Below are positions 1 to 9,237 of a stretch of 64,000 nucleotides of DNA, one piece after another. A program made the position numbers and the translations under genes. How positions within the stretch are numbered: the first letter of the stretch is position 1; every line of letters begins with the position of its first letter. Under the pieces are notes generated by a model that ran no database searches, had not been told where the DNA came from, and worked only from the letters and a program-made list of their open reading frames with translations. The stretch is from IDS-8 sp035304345 (lineage in GTDB: Bacteria; Pseudomonadota; Gammaproteobacteria; Steroidobacterales; Woeseiaceae). Location: contig DATGQE010000070.1 in the NCBI GenBank assembly GCA_035304345.1, positions 94,149-158,148 of the forward strand. The letters run 5' to 3'.

Positions 1-186
1 GCGCTGGCCGAGGCCGATTTCGTGTGGACGCCGCGCGCGCTGGACGCGTGGCTGGCCGCACCCTGGCGTTTCCTGCCCGGCAACCGCATGGCGTACGCCG
101 GTCTCCCGGACGCCGCCGCGCGCGATGCGCTCATTGCGGCACTTCTGCGGATGACGTCACCGCAGACCGAGGAGGACGACGCCTGA
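1..186 (+). CDS. c-type cytochrome, C-terminal fragment
   Basis: The window opens inside a reading frame of 61 codons ending in TGA. The translated tail has a helix resembling TPRALDAWLAAP followed by FLPGNRMAYAGL, the pattern of class I (cytochrome c2-like) proteins in which the Met of the NRMAYAGL segment is the distal haem ligand. The CXXCH haem site and signal peptide must lie before base 1. The product would be a periplasmic electron carrier. The C-terminal helix (DAAARDALIAALLRMT) is typical. The family call rests on this short segment only. Confidence 0.7.
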   Translation, partial: ALAEADFVWTPRALDAWLAAPWRFLPGNRMAYAGLPDAAARDALIAALLRMTSPQTEEDDA

Positions 187-244
187 TGCAGGCCTTGCGG
201 CAGAGCGGACCGATTTCACGGACCAGCAGACGGAGCGGCTGAGA

Positions 245-706
245 ATGGAAAGCGTGGAGACCCTGTCGGACGGACGTGTACTGCCGGATCGTCGCCGCTT
301 CACGTGGCGCACCGTCGTGTTCGGCTACCTGCGCTCACGCCGTCGGGGGCATCGCCGCCACGACGAGCGGGAACCCGTGTTCAGTGACTGGCATCACCCG
401 TGGCTGTTCTTCCTCGCGATCGGCATCATGCTGTTCTCCAGCCTCGATGCCTTCCTCACGCTCAGGCTCCTGGACCGGGGCGCGATCGAGGTGAATCCCG
501 TGATGGCCGCGATGCTGGGCCACGGGCACGTGGCGTTCGCGGCGAGCAAGATGCTGCTCACCGCGCTCGGCATTTTCATGCTCGTGTTCCTGTCCCGCAC
601 GCGGGTGTTCCGCTTCTTACGCACGGGCGTGATCCTGACTTGCGTGTTCAGCCTGTACGCGTGCCTCGCCTGCTACCAGTTCCTGCTTCTGATCGAGCCG
701 CGCTGA
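245..706 (+). CDS. DUF5658-type small integral membrane protein
   Basis: A 153-residue protein with a basic, soluble N-terminal stretch of about 55 residues followed by three hydrophobic segments at roughly 58-75, 93-115 and 125-147. The first membrane segment carries SSLDAFLTLRLL and is followed by a loop with GAIEVNPVMAAMLG; the Asp-Thr in the helix and the E-x-NP motif in the loop are what I associate with DUF5658. No enzymatic motif is visible and function is unknown. It sits alone between the cytochrome gene and sucA, with a gap of about 110 bases before sucA. Family assignment is from memory of the motif. Confidence 0.6.
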   Translation: MESVETLSDGRVLPDRRRFTWRTVVFGYLRSRRRGHRRHDEREPVFSDWHHPWLFFLAIGIMLFSSLDAFLTLRLLDRGAIEVNPVMAAMLGHGHVAFAASKMLLTALGIFMLVFLSRTRVFRFLRTGVILTCVFSLYACLACYQFLLLIEPR

Positions 707-819
707 GCCGCGACCCGGCGCCGTGCCTATGTAAATCCGCGTGGTTGGGCTAAACTACCGGCCCCGTTTCCCACTGCCACGATGCCCGAAACGCAAGGTT
801 TCGTGAAACGTTCTGCGCC

Positions 820-3741
820 ATGAGTTCCCTCGAGGAGCAATACCGGAGCTCGCCGCTCTTCGGTGCCAATGCGGCGGCCGTCGAGAGCCTGTACGAGCAA
901 TACGTCGAGAATCCCCGCTCGGTACCGGAGAGCTGGCGCCGCTACTTCGAGTCGCTCGGCAGCCCGAGGGACGAAGTGCTGCACACGCCGGTGCGCCGCG
1001 AGCTCGCCCAGGCACTGCGGCGGCGCGCGAACGGCCGCGCCGCGGCCGCTGTGCCGGCGGGCGCCACCGTGGCCACGGCTGTCGCCAGCGAAAAGCAGGC
1101 GGCCGTCTCGCGCCTGATCCAGGTGTACGGCCTGCGCGGCCACCAGATCGCCGACATCGATCCGCTCGGCCTCATGGAGCGGCCGACGCCCGGCGTCCTC
1201 AAGCTCGACTGGCTGGGGCTCGGCGAAGCGGACATGGAGACCGAGTTCTTCACCGGCGGCCTGGCCGGCACCGGCCAGCGGCGGATGAAGCTCAAGGACA
1301 TCATCGCGCTGCTCAGGAAGATCTATTGCGGGAAGATCGGTGCCGAGTTCGCGCACGTCTCGCGCTCCCGCGAGCGGCTCTGGCTGCGCGAGCGCTTCGA
1401 GCAGGGCCGGGTCTCCTGGAGCATGACCGCCGAGGAGCAGCGCTCGATCCTCGAGCAGCTCACGGCGGCCGAGGGGATCGAGCGCTACCTCCACACGCGC
1501 TTCGTCGGCCAGAAGCGCTTCTCGCTCGAAGGCGGCGAGAGCCTCATCCCGATGCTCGACGACCTGATCCAGCGGGGCGGCGAGGCGGGCATCAAGGAGT
1601 TCGTGATCGGCATGGCGCACCGCGGCCGCATCAACGTGCTGGTCAACGTGCTCGGCAAGCCGCCGCAGGAGCTGTTCGAGGAGTTCGAGGGCAACATCGA
1701 CCCGGACCAGGTCAAGGGCTCGGGCGACGTCAAGTACCACAAGGGGTTCTCGGCGGACATGAAGACGCCGGGCGGCAACGTGCACATCGCGCTCGCCTTC
1801 AACCCCTCGCACCTCGAGATCGTCAACCCGGTCGTCGAAGGCTCGGTGCGCGCCAGGCAGCAGCGGCGCGGCGACGTCGAGCGCGACCAGGTGCTGCCGG
1901 TCCTGATCCACGGTGACGCGGCGTTCGCCGCGCAGGGCGTGGTGGCCGAGACGTTCCAGTTGTCGCAGACGAACGGTTTCCGCACCGGCGGCACGGTGCA
2001 CATCGTCGTCAACAACCAGATCGGGTTCACCACCAGCCGCCCCTCGGATGCGCGTTCGACGCCTTACTGCACCGACATCGCCAAGATGATCGAGGCGCCG
2101 ATCTTCCACGTGAACGGCGACGATCCCGAGGCGGCGGTCTTCGTCACGCGCCTCGCGCTCGAATACCGTATGAAGTTCAAGAAGGACGTGGTGATCGACT
2201 TCGTGTGCTATCGCCGCCACGGCCACAACGAGGCGGACGAGCCGAGCGCCACCCAGCCGGTGATGTACGGCCGCATCCGCAACCACAAGACGACGCGCGA
2301 GCTGTACGCCGAAAAGCTCCTCGCGGCCGGCGTGCTCGAGCCCGGCGAGGCGGAGCGCATGCAGGAGGCGTACCGCGATCGCCTGGATCACGGCGAGCCG
2401 GTGCCGAAGAGCCTGCTCGGCAACATCGGGCACGAGTACACGGTGGACTGGAGCCGCTATTTCGACACCGAGTGGGACGCCGAGGTCGACACGACCGTGC
2501 CCGCCGGGAAGGTGGCGGAGCTCGCGGCGAAGATCACGACCGTGCCTCCGGGACTCGTCCTGCACGGCCGCGTGCAGCGCATCATGCAGGAGCGCGCGCG
2601 CATGGCGAAGGGCGAGATCGACATGGACTGGGGTTTCGCGGAAGCGATGGCTTTCGCCACCCTCATCGACGACGGCTTCGACTGCCGCCTGACCGGCCAG
2701 GACACGAGCCGCGGCACGTTCTTCCACCGGCACGCGGTCCTGCACAACCAGCGCAATCGCGACGAGTACATTCCGCTGCAGACGATCTCGGACCGGCCGT
2801 CGAGCTTCCGCGTCATCGACTCCCTGCTGTCCGAGGAGGCGGTGCTGGGGTTCGAGTACGGGTACGCGACGACGGAGCCGCGCACGCTCGTGATCTGGGA
2901 AGCGCAGTACGGCGATTTCGCCAACGGCGCGCAGGTGGTGATCGACCAGTTCATCAGCTCGGGCGAGGCGAAGTGGGGCCGGCTCTGCGGCCTCGTCATG
3001 TTCCTGCCGCACGGCTACGAAGGGCAGGGTCCCGAGCATTCCTCGGCACGCCTGGAGCGGTTCCTGCAGCTCTGCGCCGAGAACAACATGCAGGTGTGCG
3101 TGCCGTCCACACCGGCGCAGCTTTTCCACATGCTGCGTCGCCAGATGATCCGCGACTACCGCAAGCCGCTGATCGTCATGACGCCGAAGAGCCTCCTCAG
3201 GCACAAGCTCGCGGTGTCGCCGCTCGCCGAGCTCTCGGAAGGACGCTTTCACACCATCCTGCCGGAGGTTGACGCCATCGATCCGGAACGCACGCGCCGG
3301 GTCGTCTTCTGCAGCGGCAAGGTCTACTACGAGCTGCTCGAGGCGCGCCGGTCCGGCGGCATCGACGACGTGGCCATCGTCCGGATCGAGCAGCTCTACC
3401 CGTTCCCGATCGACGAGTACGCGGCCGCGCTCGCGGCCTGGCCGAACGCCGAAGAGATCGTGTGGTGCCAGGAAGAGCCGCAGAACCAGGGTGCGTGGTA
3501 CCAGATCCGCCACCGGCTGCAGGAGCCCCTCACCGAGACGCAGTCGCTGTACTACGCCGGGCGGCCGCACGCGGCGGCGCCGGCGGTCGGGCACCTCAAG
3601 ATTCACCTGCGCGAGCAGCAGGCGCTGGTCGCGTCGGCCCTGGGACTGGAAGCCCGGGCCCGCAGGACGGCCGCGCCGGCGCGCCGCAAGAAGAACAAGT
3701 CGTCCAGGCGGAGTGCCGGTACGACGTCAGCGGAAGAGTAA
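820..3741 (+). CDS. sucA: 2-oxoglutarate dehydrogenase E1 component
   Basis: The 973-residue protein is the thiamine-diphosphate-dependent decarboxylase of the 2-oxoglutarate dehydrogenase complex in the TCA cycle. The N-terminal E1 segment (SPLFGANAAAVESLYEQY, about 11-28) is followed by GMAHRGRINVLVNVLGK near 264, GDAAFAAQGVVAETFQL near 365, NNQIGFTTSRPSDARSTPYC near 398 and RLTGQDTSRGTFFHRHAVLH near 623; the C-terminal domain holds EEPQNQGAW near 885. Length is slightly above the usual ~940 because of a Lys/Arg/Ser-rich tail of about 25 residues after the normal end. It is followed after only 6 bases by sucB and then by lpd, a standard E1-E2-E3 operon. Confidence 0.97.
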   Translation: MSSLEEQYRSSPLFGANAAAVESLYEQYVENPRSVPESWRRYFESLGSPRDEVLHTPVRRELAQALRRRANGRAAAAVPAGATVATAVASEKQAAVSRLIQVYGLRGHQIADIDPLGLMERPTPGVLKLDWLGLGEADMETEFFTGGLAGTGQRRMKLKDIIALLRKIYCGKIGAEFAHVSRSRERLWLRERFEQGRVSWSMTAEEQRSILEQLTAAEGIERYLHTRFVGQKRFSLEGGESLIPMLDDLIQRGGEAGIKEFVIGMAHRGRINVLVNVLGKPPQELFEEFEGNIDPDQVKGSGDVKYHKGFSADMKTPGGNVHIALAFNPSHLEIVNPVVEGSVRARQQRRGDVERDQVLPVLIHGDAAFAAQGVVAETFQLSQTNGFRTGGTVHIVVNNQIGFTTSRPSDARSTPYCTDIAKMIEAPIFHVNGDDPEAAVFVTRLALEYRMKFKKDVVIDFVCYRRHGHNEADEPSATQPVMYGRIRNHKTTRELYAEKLLAAGVLEPGEAERMQEAYRDRLDHGEPVPKSLLGNIGHEYTVDWSRYFDTEWDAEVDTTVPAGKVAELAAKITTVPPGLVLHGRVQRIMQERARMAKGEIDMDWGFAEAMAFATLIDDGFDCRLTGQDTSRGTFFHRHAVLHNQRNRDEYIPLQTISDRPSSFRVIDSLLSEEAVLGFEYGYATTEPRTLVIWEAQYGDFANGAQVVIDQFISSGEAKWGRLCGLVMFLPHGYEGQGPEHSSARLERFLQLCAENNMQVCVPSTPAQLFHMLRRQMIRDYRKPLIVMTPKSLLRHKLAVSPLAELSEGRFHTILPEVDAIDPERTRRVVFCSGKVYYELLEARRSGGIDDVAIVRIEQLYPFPIDEYAAALAAWPNAEEIVWCQEEPQNQGAWYQIRHRLQEPLTETQSLYYAGRPHAAAPAVGHLKIHLREQQALVASALGLEARARRTAAPARRKKNKSSRRSAGTTSAEE

Positions 3742-3747
3742 ACGAAC

Positions 3748-5001
3748 ATGGAGATCAAGGTTCCCGCACTGCCCGAGTCCGTCACCGATGCCACCCTGGT
3801 GGCATGGCACAAGAAGCCCGGCGATCGTGTCGAGCGTGACGAGAACCTGGTCGATCTCGAAACCGACAAGATCGTGCTCGAGGTGCCGTCGCCGGCGTCC
3901 GGCACGCTGAAGGAGATCAAGGTGCAGGACGGGGCCACGGTGCACGCGGGGGACCTGATCGCGATCCTGGAGGAAGGCGAGGGCGAGCCGGCCGCGGAGC
4001 AACCGGCCGGGGATGCCGGCGCGGCCGCCGGCACGGCGGCCGAAGCGCAACCCGCGGCGGCGGAGCCGGCGGAAGCACCGGCACGGCGGGAAGGCCGCGG
4101 CGAGAGCGCGCACAAGCTGAGCCCGTCGGTGCGGCGCCTGCTGGAGGAGCACGATCTCGATGCGTCCGCGGTGAGCGGCAGCGGGCGCGACGGGCGCATT
4201 ACGAAGGCCGACGTCATCGATTACCTGAAAACCCACGACGAGACGACGGAGCGCGAGGCGACCCGGGAGGCTCCTGCCGAGGCGCCCGCGCCGGTCGCGG
4301 CGCGCCAGGACCGCCGGGTGCCGATGACGCGGCTGCGGGCCCGCATCGCGGAACGCCTCGTCCAGGCGCAGCAAACCGCGGCGATGCTCACGACGTTCAA
4401 CGAGATCGACCTCTCGAGGGTGATCGACTTGAGGACGCGGCACCGCGAAGCCTTCGAGAAGGAGCACGGGGTTCGCCTGGGCTTCATGTCGTTCTTTGCG
4501 AAGGCTTCCGTGGAGGCGCTGCGCAAGTTCCCCGAGGTGAACGCGTCGATCGAAGGCAAGGACATCGTCTACCACGACTACTTCGACATCGGCATCGCCG
4601 TGTCCTCCGAGCGCGGACTGATGGTGCCGGTACTGCGCGACGTCGACGCAATGAGCTTCGCCGACATCGAGAAGGCGATCGAAACGCTGGGGCGCAAGGC
4701 GCGCGAGGGCACCATCAGCATGGAAGAGCTCACCGGCGGCACCTTCACGATCACGAACGGCGGCGTGTTCGGCTCGCTCCTGTCGACGCCCATCCTCAAT
4801 CCGCCGCAGAGCGCGATTCTGGGCATGCACGCGATTCAGCAGCGGCCGGTGGTCGTGGACGGGGAGATCGTCGTGCGGCCGATGATGTACGTCGCGCTGA
4901 CCTACGATCACCGGATCATCGACGGTCGGGAAGCGGTGCAGTTTCTCGTCTCGATCAAGCAGTCGCTGGAAGATCCCGGGCGGCTGCTCCTGCAGTTCTA
5001 G
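3748..5001 (+). CDS. sucB: dihydrolipoyllysine-residue succinyltransferase (2-oxoglutarate dehydrogenase E2)
   Basis: This 417-residue E2 core transfers the succinyl group from E1-bound lipoamide to CoA. A single lipoyl domain occupies about 1-75, with the lipoylated Lys at about 41 in DLETDKIVLEV. An Ala/Pro/Glu-rich linker leads to a peripheral-subunit-binding domain at about 126-162 (LSPSVRRLLEEHDL...GRDGRITKADV), a second linker, and the catalytic acyltransferase domain ending with the YDHRIIDGREAVQFL motif near 385-400, whose His is catalytic. One lipoyl domain and the DHRIIDG signature separate it from pyruvate dehydrogenase E2. Six bases after sucA, 60 bases before lpd. Confidence 0.97.
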   Translation: MEIKVPALPESVTDATLVAWHKKPGDRVERDENLVDLETDKIVLEVPSPASGTLKEIKVQDGATVHAGDLIAILEEGEGEPAAEQPAGDAGAAAGTAAEAQPAAAEPAEAPARREGRGESAHKLSPSVRRLLEEHDLDASAVSGSGRDGRITKADVIDYLKTHDETTEREATREAPAEAPAPVAARQDRRVPMTRLRARIAERLVQAQQTAAMLTTFNEIDLSRVIDLRTRHREAFEKEHGVRLGFMSFFAKASVEALRKFPEVNASIEGKDIVYHDYFDIGIAVSSERGLMVPVLRDVDAMSFADIEKAIETLGRKAREGTISMEELTGGTFTITNGGVFGSLLSTPILNPPQSAILGMHAIQQRPVVVDGEIVVRPMMYVALTYDHRIIDGREAVQFLVSIKQSLEDPGRLLLQF

Positions 5002-5061
5002 AACGGCGGGCTCCCGCACGGGCACCAGCCGCGTCCGTCCACCCGGCGCAAGAGTGAGCAT

Positions 5062-6486
5062 ATGGCCAAGAGCTACGACGTGATCGTGATCGGTGCGGGT
5101 CCCGGCGGCTACATCGCCGCGATCCGCGCGGCGCAGAACGGCATGCGAGTCGCGTGCATCGACGCATGGCGCAACCGCGACGGCAAGCACGCGTTCGGCG
5201 GCACCTGCCTCAATGCCGGCTGCATCCCGTCGAAGGCACTGCTCGAGTCCTCGGAGCTGGTGCACCGGGCTCGCCACGAGTTCTCGAAGCACGGCATCAC
5301 GGTGTCGGGGCTCGAGGTCGACGTCGGCGCGATGCAGAAGCGCAAGGCCACGATCGTCCGCCAGCTCACCGGCGGCATCGCGGGACTGTTCAAGGCGAAC
5401 AAGGTCGAGGGACTGGTCGGGCGCGGCAGGCTGCTCGCCGACCGCAAGGTGGAGTTCACCCCCGAATCGGGCGAGCCCGAGGTCCTCGAGGCACGCTACG
5501 TGATCCTCGCGTCCGGCTCGTCGCCGATCGAGTTGCCGGTGGCGCCGTTCGACGGCGAGGCCATCGTGGATTCCTGGGGCGCGCTGGAGTTCGACGAGGT
5601 GCCACGGCGCCTCGGCGTGATCGGCGCCGGCATCATCGGCCTCGAGCTCGGCAGCGTCTGGAGCCGGCTGGGCGCCGAGGTCGTGATCCTGGAAGCGCTG
5701 GACGAGCTCCTGCCCGCGGCGGATCGCGACATCGCGAAAGAGGCGGAGAAGCAGTTCCGCAGGCAGGGGCTCACCATCCATCTCGGCGCGAAAGTCACCG
5801 GCGCGCGCCGCACGGACAAAGGCGTGGTCGTCGAGTACTCGGGCCGCGACGGCGCACAGACGCTGGAAGTGGACCGGCTCGTAGTCGCCGTGGGACGGCG
5901 GCCGTACACCGACGGCCTGCTCGCCGAGGACTGCGGCATCCGGCTCGACGAGCGCGGGTTCATCCCGGTGGACGACGGCTGTCGCACGCGCGTCAAGGGC
6001 GTGTATGCCATCGGCGACTGCGTTCGCGGGCCGATGCTGGCGCACAAGGCTTCCGAAGAGGGCGTGATGGCCGCCGACCTGATCGCCGGCGAGGTGGCGG
6101 AGGTGAATTACGCCGTCGTGCCCTCGGTCATCTACACCGCGCCCGAGATCGCGTGGGTCGGGAAGACCGAGCGCGAGGTGCAGGAGAGCGGACGCGCCTA
6201 CAAGACCGGCAGCTTCCCCTTCGTCGCCAACGGACGCGCGAAGGCGCTGGAGCAGACTGCCGGCATGGTGAAGGTGGTGTCCGCCGCGGACGACGACGAG
6301 ATCCTCGGTGTGCACATCCTCGGCCCGATGGCCGGCGAGCTGATCGCCGAGGCCGTGCTCGCCATGGAGTTTTCCGCGAGCACGGAGGACCTGCAGCGCA
6401 CGATCCACGCGCACCCGACGCTCGCCGAGGCGCTGCACGAGGCCTCGCTGGCCGCGGACAAGCGCGCGCTCAATTACCCGAACTGA
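5062..6486 (+). CDS. lpdA: dihydrolipoyl dehydrogenase (E3)
   Basis: The 474-residue FAD enzyme reoxidises dihydrolipoamide with NAD+. The FAD-binding motif VIVIGAGPGGYIAAIRAA lies at about 7-24, the redox disulfide is Cys49/Cys54 in GGTCLNAGCIPSKAL, the NAD-binding loop is GVIGAGIIGLELGSVWSRLG near 190, the second FAD motif is GVYAIGDCV near 313, and the catalytic His-Glu pair is in HAHPTLAEALHE near the C terminus. Length is normal. As third gene of the suc operon it serves the 2-oxoglutarate complex and possibly other lipoamide complexes elsewhere. Its last 17 bases overlap the end of the convergent gene. Confidence 0.97.
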   Translation: MAKSYDVIVIGAGPGGYIAAIRAAQNGMRVACIDAWRNRDGKHAFGGTCLNAGCIPSKALLESSELVHRARHEFSKHGITVSGLEVDVGAMQKRKATIVRQLTGGIAGLFKANKVEGLVGRGRLLADRKVEFTPESGEPEVLEARYVILASGSSPIELPVAPFDGEAIVDSWGALEFDEVPRRLGVIGAGIIGLELGSVWSRLGAEVVILEALDELLPAADRDIAKEAEKQFRRQGLTIHLGAKVTGARRTDKGVVVEYSGRDGAQTLEVDRLVVAVGRRPYTDGLLAEDCGIRLDERGFIPVDDGCRTRVKGVYAIGDCVRGPMLAHKASEEGVMAADLIAGEVAEVNYAVVPSVIYTAPEIAWVGKTEREVQESGRAYKTGSFPFVANGRAKALEQTAGMVKVVSAADDDEILGVHILGPMAGELIAEAVLAMEFSASTEDLQRTIHAHPTLAEALHEASLAADKRALNYPN

Positions 6487-6958
6487 TCGGGGTGTTCTGG
6501 TCGAAGACGAGGCGCCACCTGCCGTCTTCCTGCGCGAACGTCACCGCGAGGTAGCTGACGCTCGTCCGCGGCTCGCCGTCGCCGGACGCGTCCTCGTACC
6601 GGTACTTCAGCAGCGCGTGGCTCAAAAGCGGCCGCTCGATGACGTGCAGCACGTCGAACTCCATCCGCCAGCCGGGGGCGGCGAACCAGGCTTCGTGAAA
6701 CTCGACGTACTCCGCGCGGCTGTCGGTGAGCGTGCCGTCCGGGAAGACGAGGATGAGCTTCTCGCCCGTCGTGATGGTGTCGAGCAGCGCTTCGAGATCG
6801 CGCTCGCGGATCGCCCGCAGGTGGGTCTCCAGTGCCGCCGCGAACGAGTCCGCCGGCGGCTGCACCGGGCGCTCGCCGCCGCGAGCCGTGCCTCCGGCGG
6901 CGAGGAGCAGCGCCAGGATCGTCACGGCGGGCCGCCGCGTCCATCCCCCTCCAGTCAT
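6470..6958 (-). CDS. secreted NTF2/SnoaL-like protein
   Basis: The frame is open further upstream, but the ATG at 6958 gives a clear signal peptide (TRRPAVTILALLLAAGGTARG, hydrophobic core about 9-20) and 162 residues in total. The mature part begins with a helix (ALETHLRAIRERDLEALLDTI) and alternates strands ending in the YLAVTFAQEDGRWRLVFDQN pattern typical of DUF4440/SnoaL-like cone folds, often found in small periplasmic ligand-binding or isomerase-like proteins. No catalytic residues are assignable. Convergent with lpdA (17-base overlap); 29 bases separate it from the relA end upstream, so it may be cotranscribed with relA. Confidence 0.6.
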   Translation of the reverse strand: MTGGGWTRRPAVTILALLLAAGGTARGGERPVQPPADSFAAALETHLRAIRERDLEALLDTITTGEKLILVFPDGTLTDSRAEYVEFHEAWFAAPGWRMEFDVLHVIERPLLSHALLKYRYEDASGDGEPRTSVSYLAVTFAQEDGRWRLVFDQNTPISSGN

Positions 6959-6987
6959 GATGTTTCTCCGTTGTCGTTCGGTCGGCC

Positions 6988-9123
6988 TCAGGTCCGGCGC
7001 CGCACGGACGTGACGTTCGGGAGCTGCTCGATGCGGCTGATGACGCGCGACAGCGCCGCGAGGCCCGGGACCGCGATCTCGAGCTCGATCGTCGCCTGCA
7101 GCCGCTGCCGGTCGGTGCGGGTGCTCGAGGCCGTCACGCCCACCTTCTCGTCGACCAGCACGCCGAGGACGTCGCGCAGCAGCCCCTGCCGGTCGTATGC
7201 CTGCACGACGAGCTCCGCCGCGAACGTCGCGTCGGCCGCGGCACCCCATTCGACCTCGATGACCCGCTCCGGGTGCCGCGACTGCAGGTTGGCGAAGTTG
7301 CCGCAATCCTTGCGGTGGATGCTGACACCGCGGCCCTTGGTGATGTAGCCCGCGATGTCCTCCGGCGCGACCGGCCGGCAGCAGCGGGCGAGGTTGCAGA
7401 GCAGGTCGTCGACGCCGCGGATCGCGAATCGCCGGGCCGGCGCGTCGGGGCGGGCGGCCGGGCGCGGCAGCGTCGTATCCGGCTGCGGCTCGTCGCCGCG
7501 GAGCTGCTGCAGGGCGCGGGCGAGGGCGGCCGGCGTGACGTCGCCGGCGCCGAGCGCCACGTACAGCGCATCGACGTCCGGCTGCCGCAGGCGCTCCGCG
7601 ATCGTCTCGATGGCGACGTCCTTGAGGTTCAGCCGCACGAGCTCGCGGTCGAGGATCTCGCGGCCCTGGCGCCGGTTCTGGTCGCGGTCCTGCTGCCTGA
7701 ACCAGCTCCGGACCTTGGCGCGGCTGCGCGGCGAGACGAGGTAGCCCGACAGCGGGCTCAGCCAGTCGCGGCTCGGCTGCGGCTCCTTGCCGGTGATGAT
7801 CTCGATGCGATCGCCGTTCTTCACGGTGTAGGTGAGCGGCACGATGCGCCCGTTCACCCGCGCGCCGCGGCAGCGATGGCCGATCTCGGTGTGCACGTGG
7901 TAGGCGAAATCGAGCGGCGTGGCGCCTGCCGGCATCTCCACGACGTCACCTTTCGGGCTGAACGCGTAGACCCGGTCCTCGAACACGTCGCCGCGCAGTT
8001 GCTCGAGCAGGTCGCCGTCTTCCCCGGTCGGCTCGAAGATCTGCCTCAGCATGCGGATTTTCTGGTCGAACGCGGCGCTCGGCGCCGTGCCTTCCTTGTA
8101 ACGCCAGTGCGCGGCCACGCCGAGCTCCGCCTGGCGGTGCATCTCGTGCGTGCGGATCTGCACCTCCATCACGCGTCCGCCGGGGCCGATCACCGCCGTG
8201 TGCAGCGAGCGATAGTCGTTCTGCTTCGGGTTGGCGATGTAGTCGTCGAACTCGCCGGGCAGCCAGGACCAGCGGTTGTGCACCACGCCGAGCGCGGCGT
8301 AGCAGTCGCGCACGCTCGGGACGAGCACGCGCAGCGCGGTGACGTCGAAGATCTGCTCGAGCCCGCGGTTCTTGCGCTGCATCTTGCGCCAGATGCTGTA
8401 GATGTGCTTCGGCCGGCCCGTGACCTCCGCGGGGATGTCGTTCTTCGCGAGCTCCGCGGCGACGATCCGGCGCAGCGATTCGATGACCGCCTCGCGCTCG
8501 GCGCGCTTCTCGTTCAGCGCGCGTGCGATGCGGGCGTACTGCTCGGGCTCCAGGAAGCGGAACGCGAGGTCCTCGAGCTCCCACTTGAGCTGCCAGATGC
8601 CGAGGCGGTTGGCGAGCGCGGCAAAGATCTCGCGGGTCTCGATCGCGAGCGCGCGCTGCTCCTCCGGCGCGGCGGCGCGCGCATGGCGCATGCGGTGGAG
8701 CTGCTCGGCGATGCGGATCACCACGATGCGCGGATCGGAGACGAGGGCAAGCAGCATCTTGCGCAATGCCTCGGACTGGCTCACCGCGAGCGCCTCTCCC
8801 GGCTGCCAGTCGGGCGGCAGGCGGAAGCGGCCGAGCTGCAGGAGCTCGGTGACCGGCGCCGCGAGCTCCCCGAGGCCGGCGCGCTCGAGCGCCTCCGGCC
8901 CGGTGCCGCCCTCGCGCGCGACCGGGTAGGCGAGCGCGGCCGCGACCAGCGGGGCACCGAGCCCTAAAGGCGCCACGATGTCGGCGATCGCGGCGCCTTC
9001 CTCGACGGCGGCGCCGAGGCCCGGGTCGTGCTCCGCGAGCCCCTGCACGAAGTGTCGCGTTCTGCCGACGATGTCGGCCGTTTCGCCGCGCGTTTGCCGA
9101 TTTTCGGGTTGCGTCGTGACCAT
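6988..9123 (-). CDS. relA: monofunctional (p)ppGpp synthetase RelA
   Basis: This 711-residue ribosome-associated enzyme makes the alarmone (p)ppGpp from ATP and GTP/GDP. The N-terminal region aligns with the hydrolase domain but lacks an HD metal motif (AAALAYPVAREG instead of a HDxxED segment), and the synthetase domain carries GEFDDYIANPKQNDYRSLHT, the acidic ExDD version typical of RelA as opposed to SpoT/Rel. A TGS domain (RVYAFSPKGDVVEMPAGATP) follows near 390-450, then a Cys/His zinc-finger region (CNLARCCRPVAPEDIAGY) and a C-terminal ACT domain. Divergent from yebC with 114 bases between. A spoT is expected elsewhere to degrade the product. Confidence 0.95.
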   Translation of the reverse strand: MVTTQPENRQTRGETADIVGRTRHFVQGLAEHDPGLGAAVEEGAAIADIVAPLGLGAPLVAAALAYPVAREGGTGPEALERAGLGELAAPVTELLQLGRFRLPPDWQPGEALAVSQSEALRKMLLALVSDPRIVVIRIAEQLHRMRHARAAAPEEQRALAIETREIFAALANRLGIWQLKWELEDLAFRFLEPEQYARIARALNEKRAEREAVIESLRRIVAAELAKNDIPAEVTGRPKHIYSIWRKMQRKNRGLEQIFDVTALRVLVPSVRDCYAALGVVHNRWSWLPGEFDDYIANPKQNDYRSLHTAVIGPGGRVMEVQIRTHEMHRQAELGVAAHWRYKEGTAPSAAFDQKIRMLRQIFEPTGEDGDLLEQLRGDVFEDRVYAFSPKGDVVEMPAGATPLDFAYHVHTEIGHRCRGARVNGRIVPLTYTVKNGDRIEIITGKEPQPSRDWLSPLSGYLVSPRSRAKVRSWFRQQDRDQNRRQGREILDRELVRLNLKDVAIETIAERLRQPDVDALYVALGAGDVTPAALARALQQLRGDEPQPDTTLPRPAARPDAPARRFAIRGVDDLLCNLARCCRPVAPEDIAGYITKGRGVSIHRKDCGNFANLQSRHPERVIEVEWGAAADATFAAELVVQAYDRQGLLRDVLGVLVDEKVGVTASSTRTDRQRLQATIELEIAVPGLAALSRVISRIEQLPNVTSVRRRT

Positions 9124-9237
9124 TTACCGGTCCGTTCGCCGATAGTGTGAAAAACCGATAACCGTTATCATACGCCGGGCCAGGCCGGACCCGCCGCCTG
9201 GGCGCCATCCGAGGGACGACCACGACGACAGACCACC

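Noticed and set aside
727..3606. Very long open frame on the minus strand opposite sucA
   Set aside because: Its product is Arg/Val/Leu/His-rich without family motifs; it is the antisense shadow of a very G+C-rich gene. The same applies to long antisense frames opposite sucB-lpd (3727-6438), thrA (17425-20649), acnA (30927-33869) and fumC (37719-39797).
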